Source: Liolophura sinensis (Eukaryota; Mollusca; Polyplacophora; Chitonida; Chitonidae). From it: a stretch of 64,000 nt of DNA. The stretch spans positions 44,449,682-44,513,681 of the forward strand of contig NC_088300.1 of the NCBI RefSeq assembly GCF_032854445.1, read 5' to 3'. Positions 35,036-48,159 of the stretch are shown piece after piece. Position 1 is the stretch's first letter; every line of letters begins with the position of its first letter. Both the position numbers and the translations under genes were made by a program. The notes below the pieces were generated by a model that was not told the DNA's origin, made no database searches, and saw only the letters and a program-made list of their open reading frames with translations.

Positions 35036-36084
35036 TCTTCGTAAAAGCTGTAACCTCCAGATCGGTTAATGTGATTCAGAAATAAATTCAGACAGGCCTA
35101 TAACAGACTCGCTTTGGCGTTTGTACCCCGTTCTATTGGATATATCTGAACCCAATTAACACTGCCTAACAGAGACCGAAAGACAATAGGTTATGGGGCT
35201 ATCACATGGAATGCGACACAGCAAGCTCCACATAGTAATGTATGGTTAAATGTAAACGAACTAGGGCTTTTAGAGGAAGGTGATCGGCGCAACTGGCAGG
35301 CTAACCCGATCCAAACGTCCGGCCGAGCGGAAGCTGTCTTGCGCCGTGGGGAATGTGTTACTCCACTCTCATGACCCTTGTTGCCACACTGATTGAACAG
35401 GGCCAGACATTTTTTCTGAAGTCTGGACATTTATTCCCTATTGCTTTGCCAAAACGTAAGCCATGCCTCATTAAGAGTGTACTGGGACTTTGCCTGGCTT
35501 GGCTAGGGGCACTAGACTGTCAGTCATCGTATACATCAAGACAAGTTTGTTAAAACTAGCTAACCTATATATACGAACACGTCTGGAATCTAAACCAGTT
35601 CATCTTGTTTCTGGTACGTACTGAATAACGAATGACTTTAGCTTTAACTGCGAGTGAACTGAGCATTTCGAACAGCAGTACAACAATTCGATAAGCACAC
35701 GTGCATTGCTGCTGTAAACATTGGGAAAACAACAAGTCTTACAGATGACTAAGACGCTGACACGGTGCAGATATCAGACCCTTGACCAATGAGGTATATT
35801 GTGCTCGAATTTAGAGGGTGTTTTTACTTCGACTGTGGCTTTAAATCAGTTTTCTTCAAGGTACCTGGCGAAGGTCGGTGGTTTTCTCTTTTAAACCAGA
35901 TGAAGAATTTACTATATGAGTCACACTGGGATTCGATCTCTCTTGATCGCAAATACATCATTTCACGAACTCAGTCAGAGAGAAATTTCAGTAGTAAGCC
36001 TGAAACACTGCTTAGTTGCTACTCGTGTTTTGTCCTTATTTGGAAACGCTGCAGTCAATCGAAGATCCACGCTAAACACGCTGG
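35036..36084. other. Noncoding stretch, nothing recognised
   Basis: Overlapping frames at 35191-35553 (79 and 66 codons, opposite strands) and the start of a 158-codon frame that runs into the next SINE. GAGATCGAATCCCAG on the minus strand near 35930 resembles a lone Pol III B-box. Confidence 0.45.
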
Positions 36085-36364
36085 CAGCCTATTGTTATCT
36101 ATTTATTTGACTGGTGTTTTACGCTGTACTCAAGAATATTTCACTTGTACTATGGCGGTTAGCATTAAGGTGGGAGGAAACCGGATAGAGTCCGGAGAAA
36201 ACCACGACCAAGTACAGGTTACTAGGAGACCTTCCTACATACGGCCGGAGAGGAAGCCAACATGATCTGGTCTTGACCTCACAGCGACCGCATTGGTGGG
36301 AGGCTCCTGGGTCATTTCGCAGTGCTAGCGTGCTGATCCTCTCGGTCGTTTCAGCCTACTGTTA
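36085..36364 (-). repeat. SINE family A, full-length, with 13-bp duplication
   Basis: Element 36098-36351 between CAGCCTATTGTTA (36085-36097) and CAGCCTACTGTTA (36352-36364), one mismatch. It has the reversed tail (CTATTTATTTGACTGGTG), tail domain, central domain, the GACCGCATTGG segment, and a head ending with GTGCTAGCGTGCTGATC. The last third of a 158-codon frame (35789-36265) is this SINE read through. Confidence 0.9.
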
Positions 36365-39300
36365 CCCTACAGTCATCTTGCATCACAAGACTTGTCGATG
36401 TGGTGTATTAACATGATGACGTTTTCTTTTTTCTGTCAGCTGTCACATTTAAATGATAGTTGTAAGTTATTCACTGTTGGCCATTTAAAAATAAATCCCT
36501 TGAAGAAGTGCGAGTCTTAGAGATCTTCAATTAGAAAAGATTAGGACTTGAACGACAAAGGATTTTAACTCTATCTAGGGAAAGAACAGGGGCTTACCCA
36601 TGAGGGCTGGTTTGATGTTTACCCATTTTCACATACTATATTTTACAAAAGTATAAATGGTCTGAGTTTCTTTGAGTCTGTGCTACGTGCTATTGGTAAA
36701 CGGATAAAGTATCACGGACTTGTAAAAGGTGATCTGTGACGCTTTAGGAGTGTTTATCGAGTGTAACATGTAAAGCGCATATATTTACGCCAACCACTTA
36801 GAGTTCACAAGACGGAATCAATCATTTCAATGAATGGAGGTGAGTTTATCTTAGGGCTATCCTACTCATTATTCTTCTATCTGTTATTGCTGTTCTTTAG
36901 TCACAAGTGATAGTGGGGACATTTGAGCTGACGGACATTGACCATCTGCGCATATTATACTCATTAAGAAAGGCTGATTAATGAGTTTCCATTGATTCAG
37001 TTCAGCGCATATCCAATTATCCTGGCTATTTCTTAGAAAAGCGTTTTACCAGATTTACTGTCGGCTATAGCGAGATGATGCTATCGTTTAAGCTTTTTCA
37101 GATAACAGTTTTAATTCTTTTACGTTCCTCGTCACCGTTGGTTTTACTACAGGTAACACTGACCCTTCAGGACTATCCAAGCAGGTTAATTCCTCCACTA
37201 TTTCCAGGTGACTTTTGGTTAAGATCAGTCTCCTCGTCAGTCCAGAGGATGCCAGAGTAGTACTATTTCACCGGGGACTGCTGTCAAGATAACGTTTGTC
37301 AATTATCCTCCATATAACATATACGTCGATTTACCGCCGACACCGCATTTATTTTCAAAAGGACGTTTGATCACGGGGTGGCCTATTATTGCCTGAAATT
37401 GACCACTGTGTCCTGCGGTGAAGTTCATCCCTTGGTCGCAGCGACCCCCCTAATGCAGAGGATAACTGGCCAATCTGCCTTCTACCACCAGACCACCAAT
37501 GCATCAACCAAAGCCAAGGGACTCGCACAAAATATATCCATCGATTTTCCCCAGTCTTTGTCCCGTTGCTATTTTATCGGGCTGATTCGAGCCCGCCAAC
37601 TTTGGAGAGCAGTCATTAAGGGCCTCAATCTATTGTGGCCAGTGCCGATTATGTAAACATGGCTTTGCCTTGCCTCATTCAGAATTTCGTACGACCATTT
37701 TTTCCCTTAAATCGCTCACAAAGGTTACAGCTAAGCCCATGAAAAAACATTTATCAAAGTGAAACACGATCTCCCACGGGAACTGATAAGGCACTCTCCC
37801 CGGCATATTACAGGCTGTACTGGAATATCTTGACATGGAAAAAGCTCTTGCGACTAATTGAGAATTCATATACTTACGTTGGTGTTGTATAACGACGTGC
37901 TTGCCATTCGGAAGACCCTGTCATAAGCGAAGGCTATTATTTACTACACATCCATTAAGGTGAACTTTCAGCTTACTCCTCTCGGGTTATTGGAGTGCAG
38001 TGTTTACTGCCAATCTATCTCAAGTCTTTACGCTTCTTCAGAGACGGCAGACGTACCACATCTCTGTTTTCTTAATTATCTACGCGTTTGGGTTTCTCCT
38101 CTAACCCTTCTGTAGTCATATCGAATTGCGTCAGAAGTCACTCGCCGATATATTGATAAACAACACATCACCCGAAGACGAATGTACTGTCCAGATCTCG
38201 TCAACAGCGGACCAACTTCTAACCAATCTTGTGTGGCTGGGTAACCTAACAAATTGGAGGCACTAGGAGATAGATCAATCCAAAATTAAACGGCAAACAA
38301 GTTTGGTGAAGCTGTCTAGATGATGGGCAGGGGCATACCACACTGACTTTGCGCTGTTTCTGAATCACTACTGTGGTACTATATAGTGGACTAAATTTCC
38401 GTGGCGTCCTTGGGCTACATAGGTGCCAATTTCATGGTTTGTCGCCTTATCAAAGTAAAAGAAAAAAGCCGCTATGATGGAGGGAACGCATCAGTAAATC
38501 TGATGACGGACGTTTGGCAAACAAAATGAATAAACCATCTGATTTAATGGCTAACACAAAGCATAATGGTCGCGAAAGTAAGTCAAAATTCTAAATTTTC
38601 TTCCACTTCATAAATAAAACGACAACAACGAATAAAAAGACATCCCACGAACCTGCAGAAATCACTAGAGCTAGTGCGATCGTTGCCATTAACATTGAGT
38701 TACGGTCAACCAGATCTATTAGAACAAATAATATTAATATCTGTAGCATGGAATTCTGATGTTTCGTATTGACTTCCCGACATATTGCCTGTAGTGTAGC
38801 CTTCGGAATTATTTCAGATGATTAGAAAAAGACAGATTAGGCAACAGTGGGACAAAAATATTCAAAACCTAGGTGTGTGGTTTATTTTTTGTTTTGAGTT
38901 TTTTTTTTCTTGAGAAGAAACAACACTAGATCAAAATGTTTATACGCACTGATAAATTATCTTTTACTGATGATTTATTTTTGCTTTTGTCATGCATAAC
39001 TGAGATATCGTAGTTCAAAGTAAGCAAAATCGAACATATTGAGAAAATCGAAAGAATCGCAATATTATCAGCCTTAACCAATCAGTTTGGAGTTATTTCT
39101 ATAACCCAAAGACTCAACTTTTTCAGCTGACGTCACACCGAATCTTGTTTTGCCTTTTAGCCATATGAGTCTGGGGTACAAATTACGCGTCATAGAGTTT
39201 CCGGTTTCTCTATTAACATGGCGGATCCCATGGCAATCGGTACTGTGAATTATTTTCACATCTTTTGTACGACGATCTGAGGTGCCGAATCAATATATTT

Positions 39301-39680
39301 TATGCACTGCATTATCACAGTCGTAAAATTGTTATATTGGACGGTCAACTCATTGAAGATGTCCGAAGCGAGATTTGACCGAGTGTTTATAGTGAAATCT
39401 TTTCAATCACTAACCCATACGAGATGTTGATTTAATTCCATTCTCGGACAGGATTCTCCTGTTTCCTTTGTTTCCGGGGTTTTGGTACATTGTGGTTATG
39501 TATGTTACTGTCACTCTGCACTCTTGTTTTCTTGCGGGCAAGAAGTTTGCTAGAGATGTCTAGCCTTTCTCGAGTACCCCCTAATTAATTTTAATTCACA
39601 AAATTAATCAGTTAATTTTAATCGGAAGTCTGTTCTTATAAATGGTGCTAGAATGTATTCTGCTACTGCACCTGATTGTT
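36365..39680. other. 3.3 kb noncoding stretch, nothing recognised
   Basis: The longest frame is 37378-37656 (+, 92 codons), without recognisable domains. No SINE or tandem repeat was seen. One of the emptier parts of the window. Confidence 0.5.
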
Positions 39681-39901
39681 CTGTTAGATATATTTATTTA
39701 TTTATTTGAGTAATGTTTTATGGCGTACTCAGGAATATTTTACTTATACGACTGCGGCTAGTATTTTGATGGTTGGGAACCGGGCAGAGACTGGGGGAAA
39801 CCGACGTACGGTCGGAGAGGACGCCACCATGAGCTGGACTTGAACACACAGCGACACACACGGTGATGGGTCATTGCGCCGCGCTGGTTTGCCTGTTAAA
39901 T
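39681..39901 (-). repeat. SINE family A with internal deletion and duplication
   Basis: Element 39690-39892 between CTGTTAGAT (39681-39689) and CTGTTAAAT (39893-39901). The segment that normally lies between the second GGGAAACC and the CGTACGG block is missing. GGACTTGAACAC at 39836-39847 is the reversed Pol III B-box (minus strand GTGTTCAAGTCC). The head is partly retained. Confidence 0.87.
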
Positions 39902-40476
39902 GTAATTCTCAAATTCTATTAATTCAACATAAAGACTATATTAAACTAACAGAATGTTATGCTGAATATGACAGATAGAGAGAGAGTCAATCCACCTTGA
40001 ATAATCTGCTGTATTCGCCAAACACGCCAGTAATACAGTCCAATATTGAATATTTTTTCTGTATACCGACGGAGTTTGGAGAGCACGCGCACGGCAGACA
40101 GCAACACTGGTTGACAATGTTCCAGTGAATAACATTTCTTGCCTTCATCTTCAAAAGAGGTGTAATGATTCAGCTGACAATAACAGCTCGTAGGAAAAAC
40201 TTCTCGTAGCATATTTTTGATACAGTTAAACTGTACACCCTTGCAAACTGAATTGAAAATGACTAACTACCAGTTAACACAAGGCAAGTATTTTCCCTTC
40301 AGCTCAACCAAGGTCCTCAGTCGAGCTTCGTGCTCTTCTCCTCACGGTGTATGCAGTGATATCAGCCCGCGCAACTTGGGAAAAGCATCCGTGAAAACAC
40401 AGCGAGCGTTCGGTTGAAGTACTAGTATTATTTCCAGGAAAAAATTGTCCATAATGCTTACCATTGTGATAAATGC
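39902..40476. other. Noncoding stretch, nothing recognised
   Basis: Overlapping minus-strand frames of 64 and 88 codons at 39941-40212 lack recognisable features. Confidence 0.45.
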
Positions 40477-40620
40477 GTTATATCAGTCTGTTGCGTGGGT
40501 ATACGGCCTGATATTTCGTCTCGAAGGTCAATATTTCCACTCACCCATCGGGCTCGTGAAAATATTGATCATCCAGAAGAAATATCAGGCCGGACACCCA
40601 CGCAACACGCTGGTATAACT
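40477..40620. repeat. Long inverted repeat, MITE-like hairpin
   Basis: The left arm (40477-40540) starts GTTATATCAGTCTGTTGCG and ends AATATTTCCAC. The right arm (40556-40620) is its inverse, ending CACGCTGGTATAAC. Arms are about 65 bp with roughly ten mismatches, and the loop is about 15 bp (TCACCCATCGGGCTC). Each arm contains GGCCTGATATTTC. It carries no protein. A palindromic MITE or a folded noncoding element are both possible. Confidence 0.85.
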
Positions 40621-40776
40621 TATGTTATTGTGTTATAATAACAGAATACATCCTAGCATCACTCAGACAAAACACTTTCTGTTGAAATAAACAGATGAAT
40701 TTTTTGAGTCTAACACGACGACAAAATAAAAAAAAATGACGTTGTCCGAGAATGTAACTTGGAACCAAGAATATTT

Positions 40777-40778
<2 letters not shown>

Positions 40779-40857
<79 letters not shown>

Positions 40858-40875
40858 CATTGGAAATAATATTAC

Positions 40876-40943
<68 letters not shown>
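40779..40943. repeat. Two (AT)n microsatellites separated by 26 bp
   Basis: AT tracts at 40779-40853 and 40879-40943, parted by ACATACATTGG and AATAATATTACTTA. Tyr-Ile frames on the minus strand here are artefacts. Confidence 0.97.
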
Positions 40944-40947
<4 letters not shown>

Positions 40948-42316
40948 AGTTATATGGCAATAGTCAGATCATCTGCACCACGACATGCTCTTACTGATAA
41001 TTGGATTAATATGAAATATGACTGAGATGTGATGGGAATATTGCCACTCTGGTGACGTAAACCAAATCGAATGCACCGCCACACTGGCAAATAAATGACT
41101 TATTTTTGACACCGACTGTATAGCCATGAAAAAGCACGCTATTTACTTGTATGTGTAAACCTTTGGCCTTTACCAGGAGGTGGGTTCGAGCTTGCGTCCT
41201 TGGTTAGGAGCATGTTTTGATATATAACACCTTTGTCGAATAACCGATATGGTATGAACCAAAGTATGCTTGCTGCTACAGCTTTTTGTGACAATGATTA
41301 TAATTTCTATATAATATATGTTAATTGCTCTGAATCGAAACATTAAGCTTCGTAAAACCATTAAAATGGCTAAAACACATTGTTCTCTGTTTATAAATTT
41401 ATCTCACATGGAGTTTGTTAAGCTATTTTTTACGCTTAGTGATAGATGAGACTTCCTTGAGGCGCCACACAAATAAAATCAGTGTAAAGCACGCCACAAA
41501 CATGAAAATCAGAATTTGCGGAGGTGATAGGAAAAATGATTTTCCTAATTTTGAATGTCATTCTGATTATCTATAATCCGTGTTTTTCTGACCTTTAAAC
41601 AGCAGGTGGTCTACAGTCCAGTCGATGTATTAAAAACCAGATGAAGATCGTTGTCATATCATCGACCTCATCCAAGTCTAACAACAGGAAAACTTTTCTC
41701 TCGTGTCAATATTTATGCAAAAAATGAGCAATGGTTGAGAACTAAAATTCACGCTGTCTTTCTGGCTGAGAAAAGCCATCTTAATTATACATAGCGCTGC
41801 GGACTTCGCAATCTTTTCCGTTCTCAGCTCATTAACTATAACCACCGACGTAAACCATGTGAAGTTGACTGCGTATACTATCGTATTGTCCACTGTAATC
41901 CGCCTGTTTCGTTAAAGCTCACGTCTTGGCGACCCCGCTCTAGGATTGCACTTTTGGACATTGTCTGTTTTACCGTGTAACTCGGTTAAGGGTCGTTCTC
42001 TGTCCTGGCGCCCCAGGATCCGCACGCACAACCCACGCCCTCGACCCCACTCCACGACTTAATTTTCTGCTCGATTGCGGACTCAATCTTGCGTTAATAT
42101 TGCGTCTAGGGTTATCCGTGTCTTATTACATCGGATTGGCTATGCAGACGTTAAGAAGGTTGAGGGCATATTCCATAGCATCGGCAAAGATCAAATGATT
42201 GCTCACGAAACTCATGGCACTAGCCAGACTGATAACTTACTGACACGGATAGATGACTCACACACATATATACATATATCGTCTTAAGTACTTTGCATTG
42301 ATGCACAAGGGCATTT
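40944..42316. other. Noncoding stretch, nothing recognised
   Basis: Frames of 63-71 codons only, none with a recognisable domain. No repeats shared with the rest of the window. Confidence 0.45.
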
Positions 42317-42690
42317 AAGGCAGTTTAACAATATGTTTTGATTATGTTGTTACACTGACGAACGCATTAGGACACAAAAATACCTGCGACAATATCACAA
42401 TACGTCTTGTGTTGTTTTGGGATACAAAACACCTGCGACAGTTTGACAATACATCTTATGTTATGAACACTGATGAACGTATTGAGATGCAAAAGTACCT
42501 GCGACAGTATCACAGTACGCCTAATGTTGTGGACATTGATCATCGCATTGAGATGCTAAGTCTCCTGCGACAATATGATAATATGTCCTATATTGTAAGC
42601 ACTCCTCATAACCTTGAGATACATTACTTGCGACAATATGACAATACGTCTTATGTTCTTATGTTGGAGACACTGATCAGCAGACGTCCT
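42317..42690 (+). repeat. 66-bp tandem repeat encoding a 22-residue motif
   Basis: Six degenerate units start at 42317, 42386, 42435, 42501, 42567 and 42630. The last four are 66, 66 and 63 bp apart, so the frame is kept, and 42409-42693 (+, 94 codons) is open with a repeated motif of the form LRQYDNTSYV...ERIEM. The first units have spacings that break the frame. No signal peptide or known domain is seen. A minisatellite that happens to stay open and a decayed repeat exon are both possible. Confidence 0.75.
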
Positions 42691-42843
42691 TAATTCCCCA
42701 TGCTCTACGGGAATAATTGTTATACATGCATCTTTGTAACAAGACCATGGCGAGAGTGATGAGCCTGTGCTCTGTTTATATGTCTGGATTGTTTGAGGAA
42801 CGTCTTCAGTGTTGAGCACACACATGCGGGATAAATACCGACA

Positions 42844-42912
42844 CACCGCCCTCGTTACGCCATTATACTGACGTATCGATCAACCTTAATAAATTTCCCC
42901 TTCGTTCAGACC
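42844..42912 (-). repeat. SINE family C fragment
   Basis: Matches the middle of the family C copies at 63.4-63.9 kb: CGCCATTATACTGACGTATC, ATCAACC, then CCCCTTCGTTCAGACCGG. Neither head nor tail is present. Confidence 0.55.
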
Positions 42913-45900
42913 GGAGTCTCAGAGGTTGGCGTTTTGATGCGAGAGAAAAGGTTTCAATATGCTGGCCATCGCAATCTGGAGCGCATGGGTTTGAACGCTG
43001 ACCTTTACCACGCCAGCAATTCATTTGGGGCTTCCGTCATTTCCTGGTTACAATGAGACCCTCTGACCGCCAGCGTGTAGCATGATACGTACCGCGGGCA
43101 CTTGTAGGCCGGGTATAAGGGGCAGATCCGAAGGCACTAGATTGATGTCATGATGACAGTGCTGATCGAACTACTCAACGGCATTCGGCTATAACGTAAT
43201 TATCAACTGATTCAGCCAAACTCCAATAACTGTAAATAAAAGTTGTTAACATCTGGATGTGTGACAGGTCATCGCGAGTTTCTTCCTTTTGATTCCCGTA
43301 CTGCGAAGGGTATATACGACATGGTGTATTCAAATGAAATGGACTTCTTTAGAAAAGAAGAGCTTTAGGAAAATCTGTATGCTGGGCCTCTGTTGATATA
43401 ACATTAGCCAGCCAAGACGAGATGTGGTGAACATACAGATGAAAATATCTGAAGCACTTGTATTAACAAAAGAATTAGTATCATTTTACTAATAAACCCC
43501 GTTTCTTTAGCTATAGCTACAATAGCTATTTATCAGAGGTCACTGTTGTATAATCTCTTTTTTTCAAATTTCAAAATATCATAGTGTGAAAAAGTCAGTG
43601 TGTAATGTTAAACTCCAAAGGCTTGCTTTCGAGACAAATGCTTCAGTGCCTCGCGCACTGAGACTTTCACTCTCTTTCACCAATCTCTTTTCGTAGCCCC
43701 GAACTCTGAAGCCATGCCTTGGTCAGATTATATGGCTACTAGAGAGAAAAAAAGTTAATTTCATTTTTAAGGTCACATTATACAAAAACTTTCGAACAAT
43801 ATCAAACTACCAGTGCCTAAAGTACAGTTGATAAAATATTTTCGCATTCTACTTCAAAGCATACTGAACTTCGAACGTTATTTTTATTTAACACTTATTT
43901 AGTGTTAACCGGCAGGTGCAAGAATATCGGTTTGCAGAGCTTGTGATGTTACATGTTACTGAGAAAAGATAATGTTTGGTAATGGCCATATATAGTAATT
44001 TTACAGATAGCTGAATACAGGCGACAAACTAAAAGAAACATATGAATGAATGAACGCCACATTGGCGATTTTTCTTCATTACGGTTGCCTAACTAGATAA
44101 ATAGAACCACTCAAAATACCGTTAGTCTTATGTCCTCGTGCAGGAAGGATCTCTTAAACGTCAACAATTTACTATTTCAGCGCACCAATTATAACTACAT
44201 GACAAAACACTTAACTGATAACTTGTAAAGGAATGGTTGAAGTTGTGGTGGGTCTGCAAATAAATTGTGACTACATCGTCAATAATGTTTGAAAGGCTAA
44301 ACATATCAGGGAATATAAGAACATTTCCAGAGGCTGTTAAGTCTAGATAAGACAGTTGTCCTCTTATAAGAGTGAAACAGAATTTAATGGATAGCCATCG
44401 CAAGTGCTAAATATAAGACACATGCGCGTACATGTATGTATTCGTAAGACAAGTCCAATCAGTAAAGGCTTGTAAAGATACGTAAGACGAGTTGACGTCC
44501 CAGAACACCACAGGTTAGATTTAAGTTTGTGTTTGTCAGACTTTACCTCACTCGTAGCTTTTTCCAAGGCACACATTGGGTATGGTGATAAGAGATAACA
44601 CGCTATCCACTCAACGCACACACAACCTTTCGAATTTTCTATATTGACAACCTTGAACTGATACAGTTGTTTATATAAAAGGGTTAAACCTTGCTGAGCT
44701 CAACATCCATTCATAACATCTAGATTACGGTCTCTTTGCACCTATGTATGTTAAAGACTTTCGAAACCAATAGAACCCATGGAGACGTCTTAAGACAAAC
44801 TTCGTGTGTATGAGCTAGACCCGGGTGAGGACTGTCACTCCATCTATCAGATCGCCCAGTGATTAGGCAGATTCTTGCGCCCGCGTGGAATTCCGAAGAA
44901 GGCATCCTTTATCCAGCAGACCCGATTGGGGATTTCGTCTCAGAGCTTGAAAACTGAGATTGTGTTACATTTTTTTTAAGGTTAAGGGCTATATCTCACA
45001 AGCCAGTGTTTCTGTCAGTCCGTTTCTAGAGACATGGTTTAAGCGTAATTTCCCCGAAGAGAATGTGCCAAAGACCTGAAATCCACTTTCCAAAATTCAT
45101 TTTGCTTTCAGTCGGTAAAAAAAGATTGATAGGTAATACGAGATGCAGCCTGTCGAAGAAATTATGTGGAACTGGTGGGTCATACGTCTCACTGAAAGAC
45201 CCATTAAATCCCCGAACACGTACATGCTTAGACAATATGATCCTTACAATGTTCCCAGACTAAGTCCACTCCTGCATGCTGTTCAATATGATAAATGTGG
45301 ATTACTGGTGCTGTCAGTAATTGCCAATGGCCTCGTGAACAAATATATGCCGGGGTTTGAGCCGCATGTCTACAAAAGATGACTACGGCTGGAAAGAAAA
45401 TTGGCCAAAATACAAGAGCGCTAGATACTGGCAGCTACAAGCCAGGTAAGTGTAAGCTATATCGATATCCAGGAGATAAAGTCATTGTAATGAATACTTG
45501 AGGTTTGAATCCAAATGGTTCACTCGGCGCTAAGTGATCGCGTTCACGATCTGGTAGTCTCCAGAGTGTTGTTCTGTGTCTCTGTCCGACACGGTTCTGG
45601 GCTCTCGCCTCCCGAGCCTCCACATACACCAGCAGGGTGGGAACCAACCGAGCATTTACAATTCCTCAAGAGGCATTGAAGAAACTGCTCATTCTGGACG
45701 GTCACGTGGTCAAAATCAGAGGAACAACACGAGTCCCTCGGCCCTTGTTGACTCTATTTGATTTCTTCCGACGGGAGTATGGGTAAAGAATATGTCAATC
45801 AGGGCGTAGCGCGAGGAAACGGTCCATCTAACCGCAACTACCCAGTGGAGCTCCACGTGTGCAAACTGTATGTGTAGCGACACGAGACTCGTCAGTGACC

Positions 45901-46198
45901 AATCCATGGGGACCGTTGAGAAATGCCCATCCATTAGGTTCGACTTTTGATAAATTTGTCAGATCCAAGGACGTCATTTTGACACTGCACTATAGAAGCA
46001 TAGCTTGGGATTCACATGGAGACCATCTTAGAAGTGGGTTAGCTTCTGGTACACTGACTACTTACCGAAGACTAATGGGGTTTATCAGGATTAAAACCAT
46101 AAATAAACGCCTGCAGTAAGGTATATGTCAGAGGAAAGACCATTACACATTTCCAGAGAAATGATTCCATTTGCTTTTTTTTAGATTTTTCCAGTAAA
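42913..46198. other. 3.3 kb noncoding stretch, nothing recognised
   Basis: Contains only frames of 60-86 codons, mostly overlapping on opposite strands (44161-44621, 45026-45382, 45435-46119). CCACATTGGCGATTTTTC near 44053 vaguely resembles the decayed SINE tail. No domain can be named. Confidence 0.45.
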
Positions 46199-46450
46199 GG
46201 CACTCAAAACGGTGGTGTGCTGGTATTCAGGGGGCATTAGTGGCCTCACCTCTATAGTTTTTGCTCGAAATAGTTCGTTTTAAGGTCAGTTTGGTGAGTG
46301 CATTCATATTGTATATGCATTTCGTATGGTGACATCTATAGCAGTCGATGTGTGTCAAGTGGCAAAAACTTCATTTGACGTCACTGGTTCTAACATAGTC
46401 AAAAAAGGCCACTGTAGGATTCAGTCTCAAATGCTTTTTACATGGTAGAA
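46199..46450 (+). repeat. Unnamed dispersed repeat F, copy 1
   Basis: Matches 52739-53016 along its length. Shared landmarks in order: GGCACTCAAAAC-type start, CATTAGTGGCCTCAC, GAAATAGTTCGTTTTAAGG, a GTGCATTCATA block, AAAAAAGGCCACTGTAGGA, and AAATGCTTTTTACATGG at the end. Moderately diverged. No coding frame. Confidence 0.75.
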
Positions 46451-46691
46451 GAGATAGTAACATTTATGCTTTATTTGCCTTTGAAACAGTTTTCCATATT
46501 TATTGTCGCAAAATCCATCTTAAGACAACTTAGACCACAATATCTGAGTAGAAAATGTTATAAGTAATGCGTGCCAAAATGCTGCGCGGTGCTGTTGAGT
46601 ATTATAAATCGGGTGTGTGTATGTTATCATCTCATACCATATTCAATTTTTGGACAGCATTTAAAGAATACGTAAGCCAGAATATACAACG

Positions 46692-46832
46692 GTGTCTTCG
46701 GCGTAGTGGCAGCAGCACCTCGATGTGGACTTGTCCTGACACCAAGAAGACACTATACGTAAAAAACACCTAAAGACGTCGCATGACGGCAAAAATACGG
46801 CGTAAAACCCCTAAGCATACATTCATATGATG
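46692..46832 (+). repeat. SINE family B fragment
   Basis: Contains GGTGTCTTCGGCGTAG, GGCAGCAGCACCTCGATG, CTTGTCCTGACACCAAG and the altered shared tail ending GGCGTAAAACCCCTAAGC and ATACATTCAT. The upstream part of the body and the head are missing. Confidence 0.72.
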
Positions 46833-47838
46833 TGGAATGTCCAACTTGTACGGGTAACATGTTTATCGGGAGCTTCCAGCATCGTGGAGCGTACATGCAT
46901 GCCAGTTGAATTCGGATGTAAGTGTGCTTTGAAGATGTAGGAGGCACTTAGTCAGTCAAAGGCTCCCCCGCTTCAGTCGGGCCTTAGCGTTAAGACTAAC
47001 TGATGTAAAACGTGACAGGCCTTACATCCTGTCTATTACCCCCTTTTACCAGGTCTCTTTAATATCCATCTTCTCGGGTTAATTTTCTTTCTCTTTCCTC
47101 ATTTATGAATATAGATTTCATCTTACCGCGGGTACTTGTTATAAATCCCGGGGCTGTGCAAACCATTTAGATTCCATTATCTTGCTATCTGACCAAATGG
47201 AGAATAACGTCAAGTACGTTTAGGCGAATATTTTCAAATCGCCCTGAGCTCGAATGCTGCACAATCCCAGCCTCTCAGTCGCTCTCAACATCAACAGTTT
47301 GCTGACGTCTTTAGTCACGGGCATTTACAATCCGCTTCTTCGGTGTTTCCTTCTACACAAAGATGTATGGAAGACGTAATCCATTGGGTATTTGGAATAT
47401 TTGCCATGTTTTGTAAACCCATTTCGTTTGTAGTTCGATCACATATTATGTCCGTCAGTCGCACTGTGGCTAAAACTGCTGTCTTCTTAAAATCTGAATG
47501 AGAAGCGGGACGTATATAAGTCGGGAGAATTAACACTGTTGGCTCTCCACCGATACGGCGTCACACGTAAACATCTTCGTGGGTGGCTTGCCCAACATCA
47601 CTGCTTTACTCCACACCCTTCGGGTTTCTTCCAGCCATAAAACTAACTATCATCTTATAATCTAAAAATCTTCAGTATGAGGTCAAATCACTGTTAAGCG
47701 ATAAAGTATGTAAATGAATCAGATCTTATTGCTTGTCCCATCCACAGTTTCATTGCGTTCAACTTGTTTTTGTGTACCCCGGAATACACACATATTAAAG
47801 ATGTGTAGCATTCTATTAGACATTGTTTTCAGATAAGC
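46833..47838. other. Noncoding stretch, nothing recognised
   Basis: Minus-strand frames of 64 and 73 codons only. No repeat or domain recognised. Confidence 0.45.
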
Positions 47839-47895
47839 AGTAATAATTAGTTGAGAGAATCCGTAATAATTAGTTGAGAGAATCCGTAATAATTA
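47839..47895. repeat. 23-bp tandem repeat, 2.4 units
   Basis: GTAATAATTAGTTGAGAGAA plus TCC is repeated twice perfectly, followed by a partial third unit GTAATAATTA. Confidence 0.93.
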
Positions 47896-48159
47896 ACACG
47901 TGAAATATCTATGATTCACCAGAAACAACGATCCAGGATGGTTTTCGGGTTTTGGTAAGAGTATGAATGCAACACTGGCCATCACCGTCACGCCACATGC
48001 TCTCGCAGCTTCTTCTACCCAAGATGCACTCAGTCACCAAGATACAGAATGAAGCCTTCAACGATTAGTGAACATAGAATGTATCAACAACTTTCTCGTG
48101 TCACCAGTATATCGTGGAAATATACGTTTGCTACGGCGTGACATACTAAATTCCATCAG

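Noticed and set aside
35921-35975. Second tRNA-like element, from GAGATCGAATCCC on the minus strand
   Set aside because: A lone B-box-like match without a convincing A-box, body or tail.
44830-44900. tRNA-like segment around ATCGCCCAGTGATTAGGCAG
   Set aside because: Resembles an A-box context but no B-box at the right distance and no second copy in the window.
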